The notes beneath the pieces were generated by a model. The model saw only the letters and a list, made by a program, of their open reading frames with translations, searched no databases and was not told where the DNA came from. From Phenylobacterium sp. (GTDB taxonomy: Bacteria > Pseudomonadota > Alphaproteobacteria > Caulobacterales > Caulobacteraceae), in contig NZ_WGNY01000045.1 in NCBI RefSeq assembly GCF_016124325.1, forward strand, positions 1-39,229: a stretch of 39,229 nucleotides of DNA, read 5' to 3'. Positions 21,941 to 29,921 of this stretch are shown piece after piece (within the stretch, counting starts at the first letter, position 1; every line of letters begins with the position of its first letter). A program made the position numbers and the translations under genes.

Positions 21941-22567
21941 TTGAAGAAGCTGCTTTTCGCCACCGCCGCGTTCTGCGCCGCCGCCGGCGCCGCCCACGCC
22001 TCGGTCATTCCGATCCTGACGGGCATCACCGACGAGTCGGGCCTGTTCCGGTTCACCTACGAGGCCTCGCTGGCGCCCGACGCCGGCCTCCTCGACGGCT
22101 CGCAGTTCGTGATCTTCGACTTCGCCGGCTTCGCCGATGGGCTGACGGCCGATCCGTCCTGGTCGGCCAGCACCGAACTGACGACCGCGGGCTACACCCT
22201 GCCGCCGGGCGTGAGCGACGACCCGACGATCGCCAACCTGGTCTTCACCTGGGCCGGCGGCGCGTTCCACACCACGGGCGGGCCGTTCGCGGCGACGACC
22301 TTCACGGTGAGCGCGCTCTCCAGCTACAGCGGCATGCAGATGGACGGCTTCGGGGCCTACACCGTGGTCAACAACGGCCCGGCCCAGGGTTCGCTGGCCT
22401 ACAACGCCGGCACGACGGCGGTGCCCTTCGCGGCGGACTCGCTGGTGCCCGAGCCGGGCGCCTGGGCGATGATGATCGTCGGCTTCGGCGGGGTGGGCGC
22501 GCTGATGCGTCGCCGCCGCGACGGGAGTGGGACGCCGCGGCTCTTCGGCGACGCCCCGGGGGCTTAG
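21941..22567 (+). CDS. PEPxxWA-CTERM sorting domain protein
   Basis: The predicted protein is 208 residues: signal peptide (MKKLLFATAAFCAAAGAAHA), a Ser/Thr/Gly-rich beta-type body with no recognised enzyme motif, and a C-terminal sorting signal. That signal has PEP at 170-172 in VPEPGAWAMMIVGFGGVGAL followed by RRRR. PEP-CTERM proteins are recognised by an exosortase in the inner membrane and linked to exopolysaccharide and surface assembly; no exosortase is in this window. The start is TTG 21941 with GGGAG about eight bases upstream, giving a clean signal peptide. Its TAG stop is the first codon of the mini palindrome at 22565. Confidence 0.85.
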   Translation: MKKLLFATAAFCAAAGAAHASVIPILTGITDESGLFRFTYEASLAPDAGLLDGSQFVIFDFAGFADGLTADPSWSASTELTTAGYTLPPGVSDDPTIANLVFTWAGGAFHTTGGPFAATTFTVSALSSYSGMQMDGFGAYTVVNNGPAQGSLAYNAGTTAVPFAADSLVPEPGAWAMMIVGFGGVGALMRRRRDGSGTPRLFGDAPGA

Positions 22568-22601
22568 AGCCTTCCCGGATGCTTCGCCCTGACGGGCTCT
22601 A
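22565..22601. repeat. Miniature palindromic repeat shared by two convergent stops
   Basis: This 37-bp version keeps only the two outer arms of the larger repeats (TAGAGCCTTCCCGGAT on the left, CCCTGACGGGCTCTA on the right) with the middle deleted. The plus-strand TAG (22565-22567) stops the PEP-CTERM gene and the minus-strand TAG (22601-22599) stops the MAPEG gene. Confidence 0.8.
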
Positions 22602-23018
22602 GAAGACCGTCAGCGCCGCGCGGACGGCCAGGATCAGCAGCACGACCGACGCGATCATGAAGATCGAGAATCGCACGAGGATCGCGTTGGTCGTCGCCTG
22701 CACCAGGCTGTGGATCACCCGCAGGCCCACATAGGCCCAGGCGAGCCCGGCGTTCAGGCCGCCGCCCTGACCGGCGACGGCCAGGGCCAGGGCCGTGGCG
22801 TAGAAGATCGTCGGCTGCTCCATCAGGTGGTTGTAGTTGTCGGCCTTCCAGCGGACCTGCGGCGGGACGATCTTCGCCAGGTCGGCCGCGGTCAGGTTCG
22901 GGTCCAGCGGCGCGTTGGCGGCCCGCATCGCCGGGATGCGCGTGGCGTACAGCCAAGCCCACATCACGAACGACCAGAGCACGAGCGCCACGACCGGCTG
23001 CAGGATGGGACTGGACAT
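22599..23018 (-). CDS. MAPEG family membrane protein
   Basis: The protein is 139 residues with four hydrophobic segments and the MAPEG hallmark around NYNHLMEQPTIFYA. The family (membrane-associated proteins in eicosanoid and glutathione metabolism) includes microsomal glutathione transferases, but bacterial members are mostly uncharacterised. Start ATG 23018 is in good context with the first membrane helix (VVALVLWSFVMWAWLY). It is convergent with the PEP-CTERM gene. Confidence 0.88.
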   Translation of the reverse strand: MSSPILQPVVALVLWSFVMWAWLYATRIPAMRAANAPLDPNLTAADLAKIVPPQVRWKADNYNHLMEQPTIFYATALALAVAGQGGGLNAGLAWAYVGLRVIHSLVQATTNAILVRFSIFMIASVVLLILAVRAALTVF

Positions 23019-23167
23019 GATCTCGCGCTCCCCCGCGTCTCTCCCTGAGGCGGAGGAGAGCCCGACGGAAGCTTGGCTGTAAAGGACAGAAAGCTTGACG
23101 AATCCGGCCAGCCGCCCGCCTGCTGCGGCGGTCGGAGGGGCCCCTGGATATCGTCGTCTTCCTCGCC

Positions 23168-23986
23168 GTGCTTGCGGCCGCGATGATGCATGCGGGCTGG
23201 AACGCGGTGGTGCGCGCCGGCCTCGACCGGTTCTCCTCGATCCTGCTGCTCTCGATGACCCAGAGCGGCCTGGCGCTGCTCCTGCTGCCGTTCGCGCCGC
23301 TGCCGGCGCCGGCGGCCTGGCCCTGGGTGGTGGGCGGGAGCGTCCTGCACACCGGCTACAAGCTCTTCCTGATGCGCGCCTACCAGCACGGCGACCTGAC
23401 CCAGGTCTACCCGCTGGCGCGCGGCGCGGCCCCGCCGCTGGTGGCGCTGGGCGGCTTCCTCCTGTTCCACGAGCGGCTGACGCCGAGCGGATGGGCCGCG
23501 GTCGCCCTGATCGCGGCCGGGGTGGCGCTGATGGCGTTCCGCGGCGGCCATGGCGTCAGCCGGCTTCCGGGCAAGGCCCTGGCCTATGCGCTGGGCACGG
23601 CCGTGTTCGTGGCCTCGTACACCCTGGTGGACGGGCAGGGCGTGCGGATCGCGGCCACCTCCATGGGCTTCGTCATGTGGATGTTCGTCGGCGACGGGCT
23701 GATCATGCTGGCCTACACCTTCGCCACCCGCGGCCCGCGCGCGCCGCTGACGGTGATGGCGGCCTGGCGCACGGGCCTGCCGGCGGGGGCGCTGTCGCTG
23801 GGCTCGTTCTGGATCGCGCTCTGGGCCTTCTCGCGCGCGCCGGTGGCGCTGGTGGCGGCGCTGCGCGAGACCAGCGTGCTGTTCGCCATGGTGATCGGCG
23901 TGGTCTTCCTGAAGGAGCGGGCCGGCCGGTGGCGGATCGCGGCCGGCCTCTGCATCGGCGCCGGGGTGATGGCGATGCGACTCTAG
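23168..23986 (+). CDS. EamA/DMT-family transporter
   Basis: About 272 residues with roughly ten membrane helices and the EamA repeat typical of drug/metabolite transporters (MHAGWNAVVRAG, RAYQHGDLTQVYPLARG, ALRETSVLFAMVIGVVFLKE). Substrate is unknown; relatives export amino acids or metabolites. The GTG at 23168 lacks a ribosome site and starts inside the first helix. A CTG at 23144, preceded by GGAGGGG, would restore a normal N-terminus (LDIVVFLAVLAAAMMHAG), so the real start may be there. The stop TAG is supplied by a palindromic repeat. Confidence 0.85.
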   Translation: MLAAAMMHAGWNAVVRAGLDRFSSILLLSMTQSGLALLLLPFAPLPAPAAWPWVVGGSVLHTGYKLFLMRAYQHGDLTQVYPLARGAAPPLVALGGFLLFHERLTPSGWAAVALIAAGVALMAFRGGHGVSRLPGKALAYALGTAVFVASYTLVDGQGVRIAATSMGFVMWMFVGDGLIMLAYTFATRGPRAPLTVMAAWRTGLPAGALSLGSFWIALWAFSRAPVALVAALRETSVLFAMVIGVVFLKERAGRWRIAAGLCIGAGVMAMRL

Positions 23987-24098
23987 AGCCCGTCAGGGTG
24001 AAGTGCGAACCGGTTCACCCGGCCAGACGGGCTCTACACTCTTGAAGATCGAGCCTTCTTGTCCGGATCAAGTGATGCCACTTGATCCGGGAAGGCTC
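23984..24098 (-). repeat. Bipartite palindromic repeat, copy B
   Basis: Same two-hairpin element as copy A but inverted: the GAGCCCGTC hairpin comes first, then the CGGATCAAGTG hairpin. Its first TAG is the stop of the preceding transporter. It abuts copy C head to tail. Confidence 0.85.
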
Positions 24099-24216
24099 GA
24101 GAGCCCGTCAGGGTGAAGTGGATGCCGGTTCACCCGCCCGGACGGGATCTACACTTTTGAGGATCGAGCCTTCTTGTCCGGATCAAGTGATTCCACTTGA
24201 TCCGGGAAGGCTCTAG
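24099..24216 (-). repeat. Bipartite palindromic repeat, copy C
   Basis: A second inverted copy directly follows copy B, with the boundary TAG altered (CTCGAGAGCC). A few substitutions distinguish it from B (for example CACTTTTGAGGATCGAG against CACTCTTGAAGATCGAG), so the duplication is not brand new. It ends CTCTAG 38 bases before the next GTG start. Confidence 0.85.
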
Positions 24217-24254
24217 TTGACGGCGGGGCCCACGCTCCCGCTTAAGGGGCGCCC

Positions 24255-25163
24255 GTGACCACGCCGCCCGACGCCCATCCCCCGACCCAGCGGATCGTCC
24301 TGGGGATCGTGCTCCGCGTCGCGGCGATGGCCACGCTGGCCTGCCTGTCGGCGCTGGTGAAGTGGACCGGCGGCAAGGGCGTGCCGGTCTTCGAGATCAT
24401 CTTCTTCCGCAACCTGTTCGCCTTCGTCCCGCTGGGCCTCTACATTTGGCGCACCACGGGCTTCGAGGTGCTCAAGACCCGCCGGCCGCTGGGCCACATG
24501 GCGCGCGCCACGGTCGGCCTCTTCGGCATGGTCTGCGGTTTCACGGCCATGCAGCACCTGCCGCTGACCGAGGCGACGGCCCTGCAGTTCACCTCGCCGC
24601 TGTTCATGACCGCGCTGTCGGCGCTGCTGCTGGCCGAGCCGGTGGGCCGCCACCGTTGGGCCGCCGTCGCGGTCGGCTTCGTCGGCGTGCTGATCATGGC
24701 CCGCCCCCTGCCGGGGCAGATGAATGTGGTCGGCGTGACCCTGGGCATACTGAGCGCGCTGGGCGCGGCCGGCGCCATGGTGGCGATCCGCCAGATCGCC
24801 GACACCGAGCGGGGGCCGACCATCGTCTTCTACTTCACCCTGGGCGGGGTGGCGCTGGGGCTGGTGGGCGCATCGGTCGTGGGGTGGGTTATGCCCGATC
24901 CGCAGACCCTGATGCTGCTGGTGCTGGCGGGGCTGATCGGCGGGGTGGGCCAGCTGCTGCTGACCGAGGCGCTGCGCAACGCGCCGGTGGGCGTGGTCGC
25001 GCCGTTCGACTACACCCAGCTCATCTGGGCGGGGGTGCTCAGCCTGCTGATCTGGGGCGAGGCGCCGCATCCGCTCACCCTGGTCGGCGCCGTCGTGGTG
25101 GCCGCCAGCGGCGTCTACATCCTGCACCGGGAGCTACGCCGCTTCCGCGCCGGCGGGAATTGA
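24255..25163 (+). CDS. EamA/RhaT-type DMT-family transporter
   Basis: 302 residues, about ten membrane helices in two EamA halves. Typical features are FEIIFFRNLFAFVPL near the second helix, LPLTEATALQFTSPLFMTAL, GRHRWAAVAVGFVGVLIMARP, and the second-half APFDYTQLIWAGVLSLLIWGE. Similar proteins are annotated as metabolite or S-adenosylmethionine-type exporters or importers; no substrate can be assigned here. GTG 24255 follows AAGGGGC. It is not closely similar to the preceding transporter, so the two are family neighbours rather than a recent duplication. Confidence 0.88.
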   Translation: MTTPPDAHPPTQRIVLGIVLRVAAMATLACLSALVKWTGGKGVPVFEIIFFRNLFAFVPLGLYIWRTTGFEVLKTRRPLGHMARATVGLFGMVCGFTAMQHLPLTEATALQFTSPLFMTALSALLLAEPVGRHRWAAVAVGFVGVLIMARPLPGQMNVVGVTLGILSALGAAGAMVAIRQIADTERGPTIVFYFTLGGVALGLVGASVVGWVMPDPQTLMLLVLAGLIGGVGQLLLTEALRNAPVGVVAPFDYTQLIWAGVLSLLIWGEAPHPLTLVGAVVVAASGVYILHRELRRFRAGGN

Positions 25164-25249
25164 CACAACCGCGTTACGGGCGGACGCTCCCCGCCTTGGC
25201 GCGCCGGCCCCCGATGGCGCCGGCCGCGGCTTCCGGAGCCCGTTCCGCG

Positions 25250-25807
25250 ATGACCAGAATCCTCCAGCTCAGCCTCGCCGCCGCGGCCGCGATGGCCCTC
25301 GCCGCGCCGGCGGCCGCGTCCGTCACGGTGCTGGGCGGCGGCCTGGCCCACGAGTGCGCGGAGGCGGCGCTCAACGGCGAGTCGGAGTTCCGCTTCGAGA
25401 CGATCTGCACCAAGGCGCTGGAGACCGAGCTGCTCACGCCGCGCGACCGGGCCGGCACCTTCGTGAACCGCGGCGTGCTGAAGCTTCGGCGCCGGGAGTT
25501 CGCCGCGGCCATCTTCGACTTCGACCGCGCCGTCGACACCAAGCCGGACCTGGGCGAGGCCTATGTGAACCGCGGCGCCGCGGCGGTGGGCGCGCGCCAC
25601 TACGCCGACGGCCTGGCCGACCTCAACAAGGCGCTGGAGCTGGGCGTCGAGGAGCCGGAGAAGGCCTACTACAACCGCGCCCTCGCCTATGAGGGGCTCG
25701 ACAACCTGAAGGCCGCCTATTTCGACTACCAGAAGGCGTCGGAACTGGCGCCGGACTGGGAGAGCCCGAAGAAGGAGCTGGCCCGCTTCACGGTGGAGCG
25801 CCGATAG
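25250..25807 (+). CDS. Exported tetratricopeptide-repeat protein
   Basis: 185 residues with a signal peptide (MTRILQLSLAAAAAMALAAPAAA) and two to three TPR units. These are AGTFVNRGVLKLRRREFAAA with FDFDRAVDTKPDLGEAYVNR, then ADLNKALELGVEEPEKAYYN and DYQKASELAPDW. Two cysteines (AHECAEAAL, FETICTKAL) in the N-terminal part could form a disulfide in the periplasm. TPRs mediate protein contacts; partner unknown. ATG 25250 is chosen for CGGAG upstream and a clean signal peptide. Confidence 0.82.
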   Translation: MTRILQLSLAAAAAMALAAPAAASVTVLGGGLAHECAEAALNGESEFRFETICTKALETELLTPRDRAGTFVNRGVLKLRRREFAAAIFDFDRAVDTKPDLGEAYVNRGAAAVGARHYADGLADLNKALELGVEEPEKAYYNRALAYEGLDNLKAAYFDYQKASELAPDWESPKKELARFTVERR

Positions 25808-25830
25808 CGGCCGACCCGCCGGGCGCCCAT

Positions 25831-26220
25831 ATGGGGACCATGCGCGCGCTCGCCCTCGGCGTCGTTCTCGCCTCCGCCGCCTTCCCCGCGGCGATCCTGG
25901 CTTTTGCCGCCTCGCCGGCGGCGGGGCAGGTGACGCAATTCGAGATCGACAATCTGCGCGCCCAGCAGGAGGCGGCGCAGCGCCGCGCCATCGACCTGTC
26001 GAACCAGCTGACGGCCGCCGAGGCGCAGCGGCAGGCCGACCAGGCGGTGCGCGCGCTGGAGCTGCAACAGCGCCTGCCGCCCCGCCTGCCGACGCCATCG
26101 CCCGCCGCCCAGCCGGAGGCCGGGCCGCCCGCCGCGGCGCCGAGCGTCGTGCAGATCCCCGACGCGCTGCTCGCCGACTCCAACGCCAAGGTCCGCGCGG
26201 CGACGACGCCCCACCGGTAG
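25831..26220 (+). CDS. Small exported coiled-coil protein, unknown function
   Basis: 129 residues: a hydrophobic N-terminus of signal-peptide type (to about SPAAGQ), an alpha-helical coiled-coil stretch rich in Gln, Ala and Arg (about 37-85; FEIDNLRAQQEAAQRRAIDL), then a proline-rich tail. No family recognised. Two in-frame ATGs (25831, 25840) are possible. It follows the TPR gene by 23 bases in the same direction and may share its transcript. Confidence 0.65.
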   Translation: MGTMRALALGVVLASAAFPAAILAFAASPAAGQVTQFEIDNLRAQQEAAQRRAIDLSNQLTAAEAQRQADQAVRALELQQRLPPRLPTPSPAAQPEAGPPAAAPSVVQIPDALLADSNAKVRAATTPHR

Positions 26221-26273
26221 CGGCCCGCCGCGTCCTTGGGCTATCACCTTCGGGGACGAACAAGGACTGGCGC

Positions 26274-27125
26274 ATGCGTTGGCAGGGCGGCCGCAGCGGC
26301 GGCGGGATCGAGGATCGGCGCGGCATGGGCGCGGTCGGGGTCGGCGGCCTGGGCGCCGGCGGGGTGATCCTGGCCCTGATCGGCTATTTCGTGTTCGGGA
26401 TCGACCCGTCCGACACCCTGAACGCGGTGAATTCCGCGGGCCCGCCGGCCGCCCAGCAGGAGGGCGTGCGCGGGACGCCGCAGGACGAGGCGGGCCGCTT
26501 CGTCGACGTGGTCTCGACCAATGTGGACGACGTCTGGCGTGTGATCTTCCGCCAGTCGGGCCGGACCTACGAGCCGCCGGCGGCGGTGGTGCTGTATGAC
26601 GAGCGCACCGGCACGGGGTGCGGCCTCGGCCAGTCGGCGATGGGGCCGTTCTACTGCCCGGCCGACCACAAGGTGTACCTGGACCTGGCCTTCTGGCAGG
26701 AGCTGGAGGGCCGCTATGGCGCGGGCGGCGAGGCGGCGCGCGCCTATGTGATCGCCCACGAGATCGGCCACCACGTCCAGAACCTGACCGGCGCCAGCGA
26801 CCGCGCCCGGCGGCTGGGTGCGCGCGGCGCCGAGAGCGGCTCGGTGCGGCTGGAGCTGCAGGCCGACTGCTACGCCGGGGTCTGGGCGGCCCACGCCGCG
26901 GAGGTGTCGAACGGCCAGGTCGCGCTGGACCCCAAGGACATCGAGGACGGGCTGCGGGCGGCCTCGGCGGTGGGCGACGACACCCTGCAGCGCCAGGCCC
27001 AGGGCCGCGTCATGCCCGACGCCTTCACCCACGGCACCTCGGCCCAGCGCATGCGGTGGTTCCGCAAGGGCGCGGACTCCGGCGACCCCGCCGCGTGCGA
27101 CACCTTCGCCGCGGACCGGCTTTAG
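26274..27125 (+). CDS. ypfJ: YpfJ-type neutral zinc metallopeptidase
   Basis: 283 residues: a glycine-rich N-terminus (RWQGGRSGGGIEDRRG), one membrane helix (about 20-42), then a zincin domain with H162-E163-x-x-H166 in AHEIGHHVQNLTG. Downstream are the ELQADCYAG segment (E194, D198), where the third zinc ligand is expected, and a C-terminal GTSAQRMRWFRKG. This is the complete PF04228 neutral-zinc-metallopeptidase layout at normal length. The active domain should face the periplasm. Substrate is unknown. Confidence 0.9.
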   Translation: MRWQGGRSGGGIEDRRGMGAVGVGGLGAGGVILALIGYFVFGIDPSDTLNAVNSAGPPAAQQEGVRGTPQDEAGRFVDVVSTNVDDVWRVIFRQSGRTYEPPAAVVLYDERTGTGCGLGQSAMGPFYCPADHKVYLDLAFWQELEGRYGAGGEAARAYVIAHEIGHHVQNLTGASDRARRLGARGAESGSVRLELQADCYAGVWAAHAAEVSNGQVALDPKDIEDGLRAASAVGDDTLQRQAQGRVMPDAFTHGTSAQRMRWFRKGADSGDPAACDTFAADRL

Positions 27126-27150
27126 GGCGCGTCTCGATCAGCCAACACTC

Positions 27151-27280
27151 ATCGTCATCGCCCGGCTTGTCCGGGCGATCCATGAACGCGGACATCGGCC
27201 ATATTGACGGTGGCGGCGCAGAGTCCCGAACTGCGCGCACGGTGTTCATGGGTGGCCCGGACAAGCCGGGCCATGACGAC
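27151..27280. repeat. CCCGGCTTGTCCGGG-type inverted repeat, copy 1
   Basis: TCGTCATCGCCCGGCTTGTC near the left end and GACAAGCCGGGCCATGACGA near the right end are near reverse complements around a variable 60-base middle, with CATGAACgCGGACA inside. The second copy is at 36505-36633. Similar motifs are widespread in alphaproteobacterial intergenic DNA (from memory). It follows the ypfJ stop and may terminate it. Confidence 0.75.
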
Positions 27281-27316
27281 CCAAAATATCTGCAAGCCGT
27301 CGGTTGGACGCCGCCG

Positions 27317-27429
27317 CTAGAGCGCGATCCGCAAAAGTGGAACGCGGTTTTGCGATCAGATCGCGCTCAAACCTTTGATTTAGAGCCTTTCCCGTTCAAA
27401 TGATTCCATTTGAACGGGAAAGGCTCTAG
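27317..27429. repeat. Two-hairpin repeat of a second sequence type, TAG-ended
   Basis: The first palindrome is AGAGCGCGATC…GATCGCGCTC (27320-27368). The second is AGAGCCTTTCCCGTTCAAAT-gattcc-ATTTGAACGGG… ending in GGCTCTAG (27382-27429). The architecture is that of copies A-E (two hairpins, CTAG at both outer ends) but with different stem sequences. The GCGCGATC hairpin resembles a well-known alphaproteobacterial intergenic repeat. Its right-end TAG on the minus strand is the stop of the racemase gene. Confidence 0.8.
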
Positions 27430-28130
27430 GCCATCACCTGGGGCAGGGGCTCCCAGCCCAGGCAGACGCCGACGCAGCGGCGGGCCAGGAGGTCGCCCGG
27501 GTCGATCAGGCGCAGGCTGACGTCCTCGTCGTCGAGCACCAGCGGCACCTCGGTGCAGCCGGCGATCAGCACCTCGGCGCCCAGTTCGCGGAGCGCCTCG
27601 GCGTGGCTCTTCATCTCGCGACGGACGTCGTCGCCCAGCTCGCCGGCCTTGATCCGGTAGAGCGTGACCATGAACGCCTCCTGCCGCTCGGGCGGCAGGG
27701 CGACCATGCCCAGGGCGTGGGCGGCCAGATATTCGCGGTAGAGCTTGAGCGCGCCACGGGTGCCCAGCACCCCGGCCCGCATGGCGCCCTCGCCGGCGGC
27801 GGCGTCGGCGCCCAGGTCGATCATGTCGACGAGCGGCAGGCCGGAGACGCGCTGGATGAGGTCGGCGTGGGCGTGGGCGGTGTTGCAGGGCATGGCCAGC
27901 ACCTCGGCGCCGATGCTGCGCAGGTTGGCGGCCATCTCGGCCAGGGTCGCCCCGGCGTTGGAGCCCGGCACGTTGCGGTCGGGCGCCTTGGGGTTGATGT
28001 CGGCGATGACCCGGATGTGGTCCTGGTCCTTCTGGGCCGGGGTGTAGCCCTGCAGCCGGGCCAGGAACTCCAGGGTCGCGGCCGGGCCCATGCCGCCCAG
28101 CACGCCCAGGGTGAGGGTGTCGTCGCTCAA
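27426..28130 (-). CDS. Aspartate/glutamate racemase family protein
   Basis: 234 residues with the family start LGVLGGMGPAATLEFL and the two catalytic cysteines, C82 (AMPCNTAHAH) and C192 (IAGCTEVPLVL), expected for a PLP-independent two-base racemase acting on aspartate or glutamate. The start is TTG 28130, which overlaps the TGA of the upstream gene (TTGA) and has GGAGG in the end of that gene. It is therefore translationally coupled to the PLP enzyme, suggesting a shared job in D-amino acid or sulphur amino acid metabolism. The minus-strand stop TAG is provided by the palindromic repeat. Confidence 0.87.
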   Translation of the reverse strand: MSDDTLTLGVLGGMGPAATLEFLARLQGYTPAQKDQDHIRVIADINPKAPDRNVPGSNAGATLAEMAANLRSIGAEVLAMPCNTAHAHADLIQRVSGLPLVDMIDLGADAAAGEGAMRAGVLGTRGALKLYREYLAAHALGMVALPPERQEAFMVTLYRIKAGELGDDVRREMKSHAEALRELGAEVLIAGCTEVPLVLDDEDVSLRLIDPGDLLARRCVGVCLGWEPLPQVMA

Positions 28131-29143
28131 AGCTTGCCCTCCAGTTCCGACTGGTAGCCGAAGAGGCCCGGCGCGCCGCCGGTGTGCAGGAAGACCACGG
28201 TCTCGCCGTCGAACTCGCCGGCCTGCGACAGGGCGATGAGGCCCTTCATCGCCTTGCCCGTGTAGACCGGGTCGAGGAGAATCCCGTCGCTGCGGGCGAT
28301 GGTGGTGAGCGCGTCGATCACGGCCTGGTCGATGAGGCCGTAGCCCGCGCCGACGTAGCCGCAGTCGGCGACGACCATGTCGCGGGTCACGCGGTCCTGG
28401 TGGCCCAGCAGGGCCGCCGTCTGGACGGCGAGGTCGTAGACGCGGGTCTCCTGAACGTCCTTCGGCGCGTTGACGCCGATCCCCAGCACGGGGATGTCGG
28501 CGCCCATGACGGCCAGCCCGGCGACGAGGCCGGCCTGGGTGCCGGCGCTGCCGGTGGCGGTGACGATGCGGTCGATCTCCAGCCCCATCTCGTTGGCCTG
28601 GGAGACCAGCTCCATGGCGCATTCGGCGTAGCCCAGGGCGCCGATGGAATTGGAGCCGCCGCCCGGGATGACGTAGGGCCGGCCGCCGCGCTCGGCGACC
28701 TCGGCGGCCACCTCGGCCATGGCCCGGGTCATGTCGGTCCCGGCGGCGACCGTTCGGGTCGAGGCGCCCAGAAGCTCGTCGAGCAGGACGTTGCCCGAGC
28801 GGTTGTAGTCGACGGCGTTCGAGCCGGTGCGCGATTCGAAGATGATCTCGCAGGCCATGCCGAAGCGGGCGGCGGCGGCGGCGGTCTGGCGCACGTGGTT
28901 CGACTGGACCGCGCCCTGGGTGATCAGGGTGTCGGCGTCGTTGGCGAGCGCGTCGCCCACCAGGAACTCGAGCTTGCGGGTCTTGTTGCCGCCGCCGGCC
29001 AGGCCGGTGCAGTCGTCGCGCTTGATCCACAGCGCGGGTCCGCCGCCACCGGGGCGCGCAAGGCGTTCGGTGAGGCCGGGCAGGGGCTCGAACGGCGTCG
29101 GCAGGTGGGCGAAGCGGATGGGATTGTAGCGGGCGAAGTGCAT
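28127..29143 (-). CDS. D-cysteine desulfhydrase / ACC deaminase-like PLP enzyme
   Basis: 338 residues of the fold type II PLP family that includes D-cysteine desulfhydrase, L-cysteate sulfo-lyase and ACC deaminase. The PLP lysine is K54 in GGGNKTRKLEFL. The substrate-side QGAVQSNHVRQTAAAAARFG and the phosphate-binding glycines in ATGSAGTQAGLVAGL are present. Sequence alone does not decide between D-cysteine, L-cysteate and other beta-eliminating substrates, so no symbol is given. It is first in a two-gene operon with the racemase and divergent from the sigma factor gene. The ATG is at 29143. Confidence 0.85.
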   Translation of the reverse strand: MHFARYNPIRFAHLPTPFEPLPGLTERLARPGGGGPALWIKRDDCTGLAGGGNKTRKLEFLVGDALANDADTLITQGAVQSNHVRQTAAAAARFGMACEIIFESRTGSNAVDYNRSGNVLLDELLGASTRTVAAGTDMTRAMAEVAAEVAERGGRPYVIPGGGSNSIGALGYAECAMELVSQANEMGLEIDRIVTATGSAGTQAGLVAGLAVMGADIPVLGIGVNAPKDVQETRVYDLAVQTAALLGHQDRVTRDMVVADCGYVGAGYGLIDQAVIDALTTIARSDGILLDPVYTGKAMKGLIALSQAGEFDGETVVFLHTGGAPGLFGYQSELEGKL

Positions 29144-29333
29144 GCCTCCGCCCTATCACGGCCGCGGACGCCTCGCGACCGCGCTGTGCCGTTTCCCAGG
29201 CGTCCGGCGCCGCAAAACCGGACGGCCGCAGGCGGCCGCCGGGCGCAGGACCCTGGCGGCTGGACAAGGCGGCCGGGCTGTGGATCGCTTCCGGCGCGGG
29301 GCCGCCGGGGCGGCGGTCCTCCGGGGGACTTTC

Positions 29334-29921
29334 ATGGACGAGGTGGCCCAGCGCCTGGCCTGGTTCAAGGCCGTGATCCTGCCGCACCAGGGCGCGCTGG
29401 CGGCGCGCCTGCGGCGCATCTGCCCGCCGGGATTCGACGTGGAGAACCTGGTGGCCGAGAGCCTGGCGCGGGCCTATTCGGTCAAGCAGATCGAGCGGAT
29501 CACCGCCGGACGCAGCTATCTGTTCGCCATCGCACGCAACCTGCTGATCGACGCCACCCGGCGCGAGACCATCGTGTCGCTGGATTTCGTGGCCGACCTG
29601 GACGTGCTGCGCGCCGACGACTCGACCGCCCAGGCGATCTCGGCGCGGGCCGAGCTGAGGCGCCTGCAGGCGATCATCGACACCCTGCCGCCGCAATGCC
29701 GACGTGTATTTCTACTCCGGCGGGTGCACGAGCTTTCTCTCAACGAGATAGCGGGGCAGATGTCGCTATCCGTTTCTACGGTCGAGAAGCATCTCGCCAA
29801 GGCGGTGATGCTGGTGGCCAAGGGTATGGCTGAGCGCGAGGAAGGCGATTTTGGGAAACCGGGCGACGACGCCGGCGGAGTGGCGGGGGATCGACGCCGA
29901 GGCCTCGGCGTGCGTCGCTAG
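29334..29921 (+). CDS. FecI-type ECF sigma factor
   Basis: 195 residues with sigma70 region 2 (about 20-85; FDVENLVAESLARAY, YLFAIARNLLIDATRRE) and region 4 (about 115-165; CRRVFLLRRVHELSLNEIAG with STVEKHLAKAV). It lacks region 3, as ECF sigma factors do. The adjacent FecR-type regulator and STN-containing TonB receptor identify it as the FecI class, which directs transcription of the receptor operon upon substrate binding. ATG 29334 follows a GGGGG stretch. Its 3' end overlaps fecR by 71 bases. Confidence 0.9.
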   Translation: MDEVAQRLAWFKAVILPHQGALAARLRRICPPGFDVENLVAESLARAYSVKQIERITAGRSYLFAIARNLLIDATRRETIVSLDFVADLDVLRADDSTAQAISARAELRRLQAIIDTLPPQCRRVFLLRRVHELSLNEIAGQMSLSVSTVEKHLAKAVMLVAKGMAEREEGDFGKPGDDAGGVAGDRRRGLGVRR

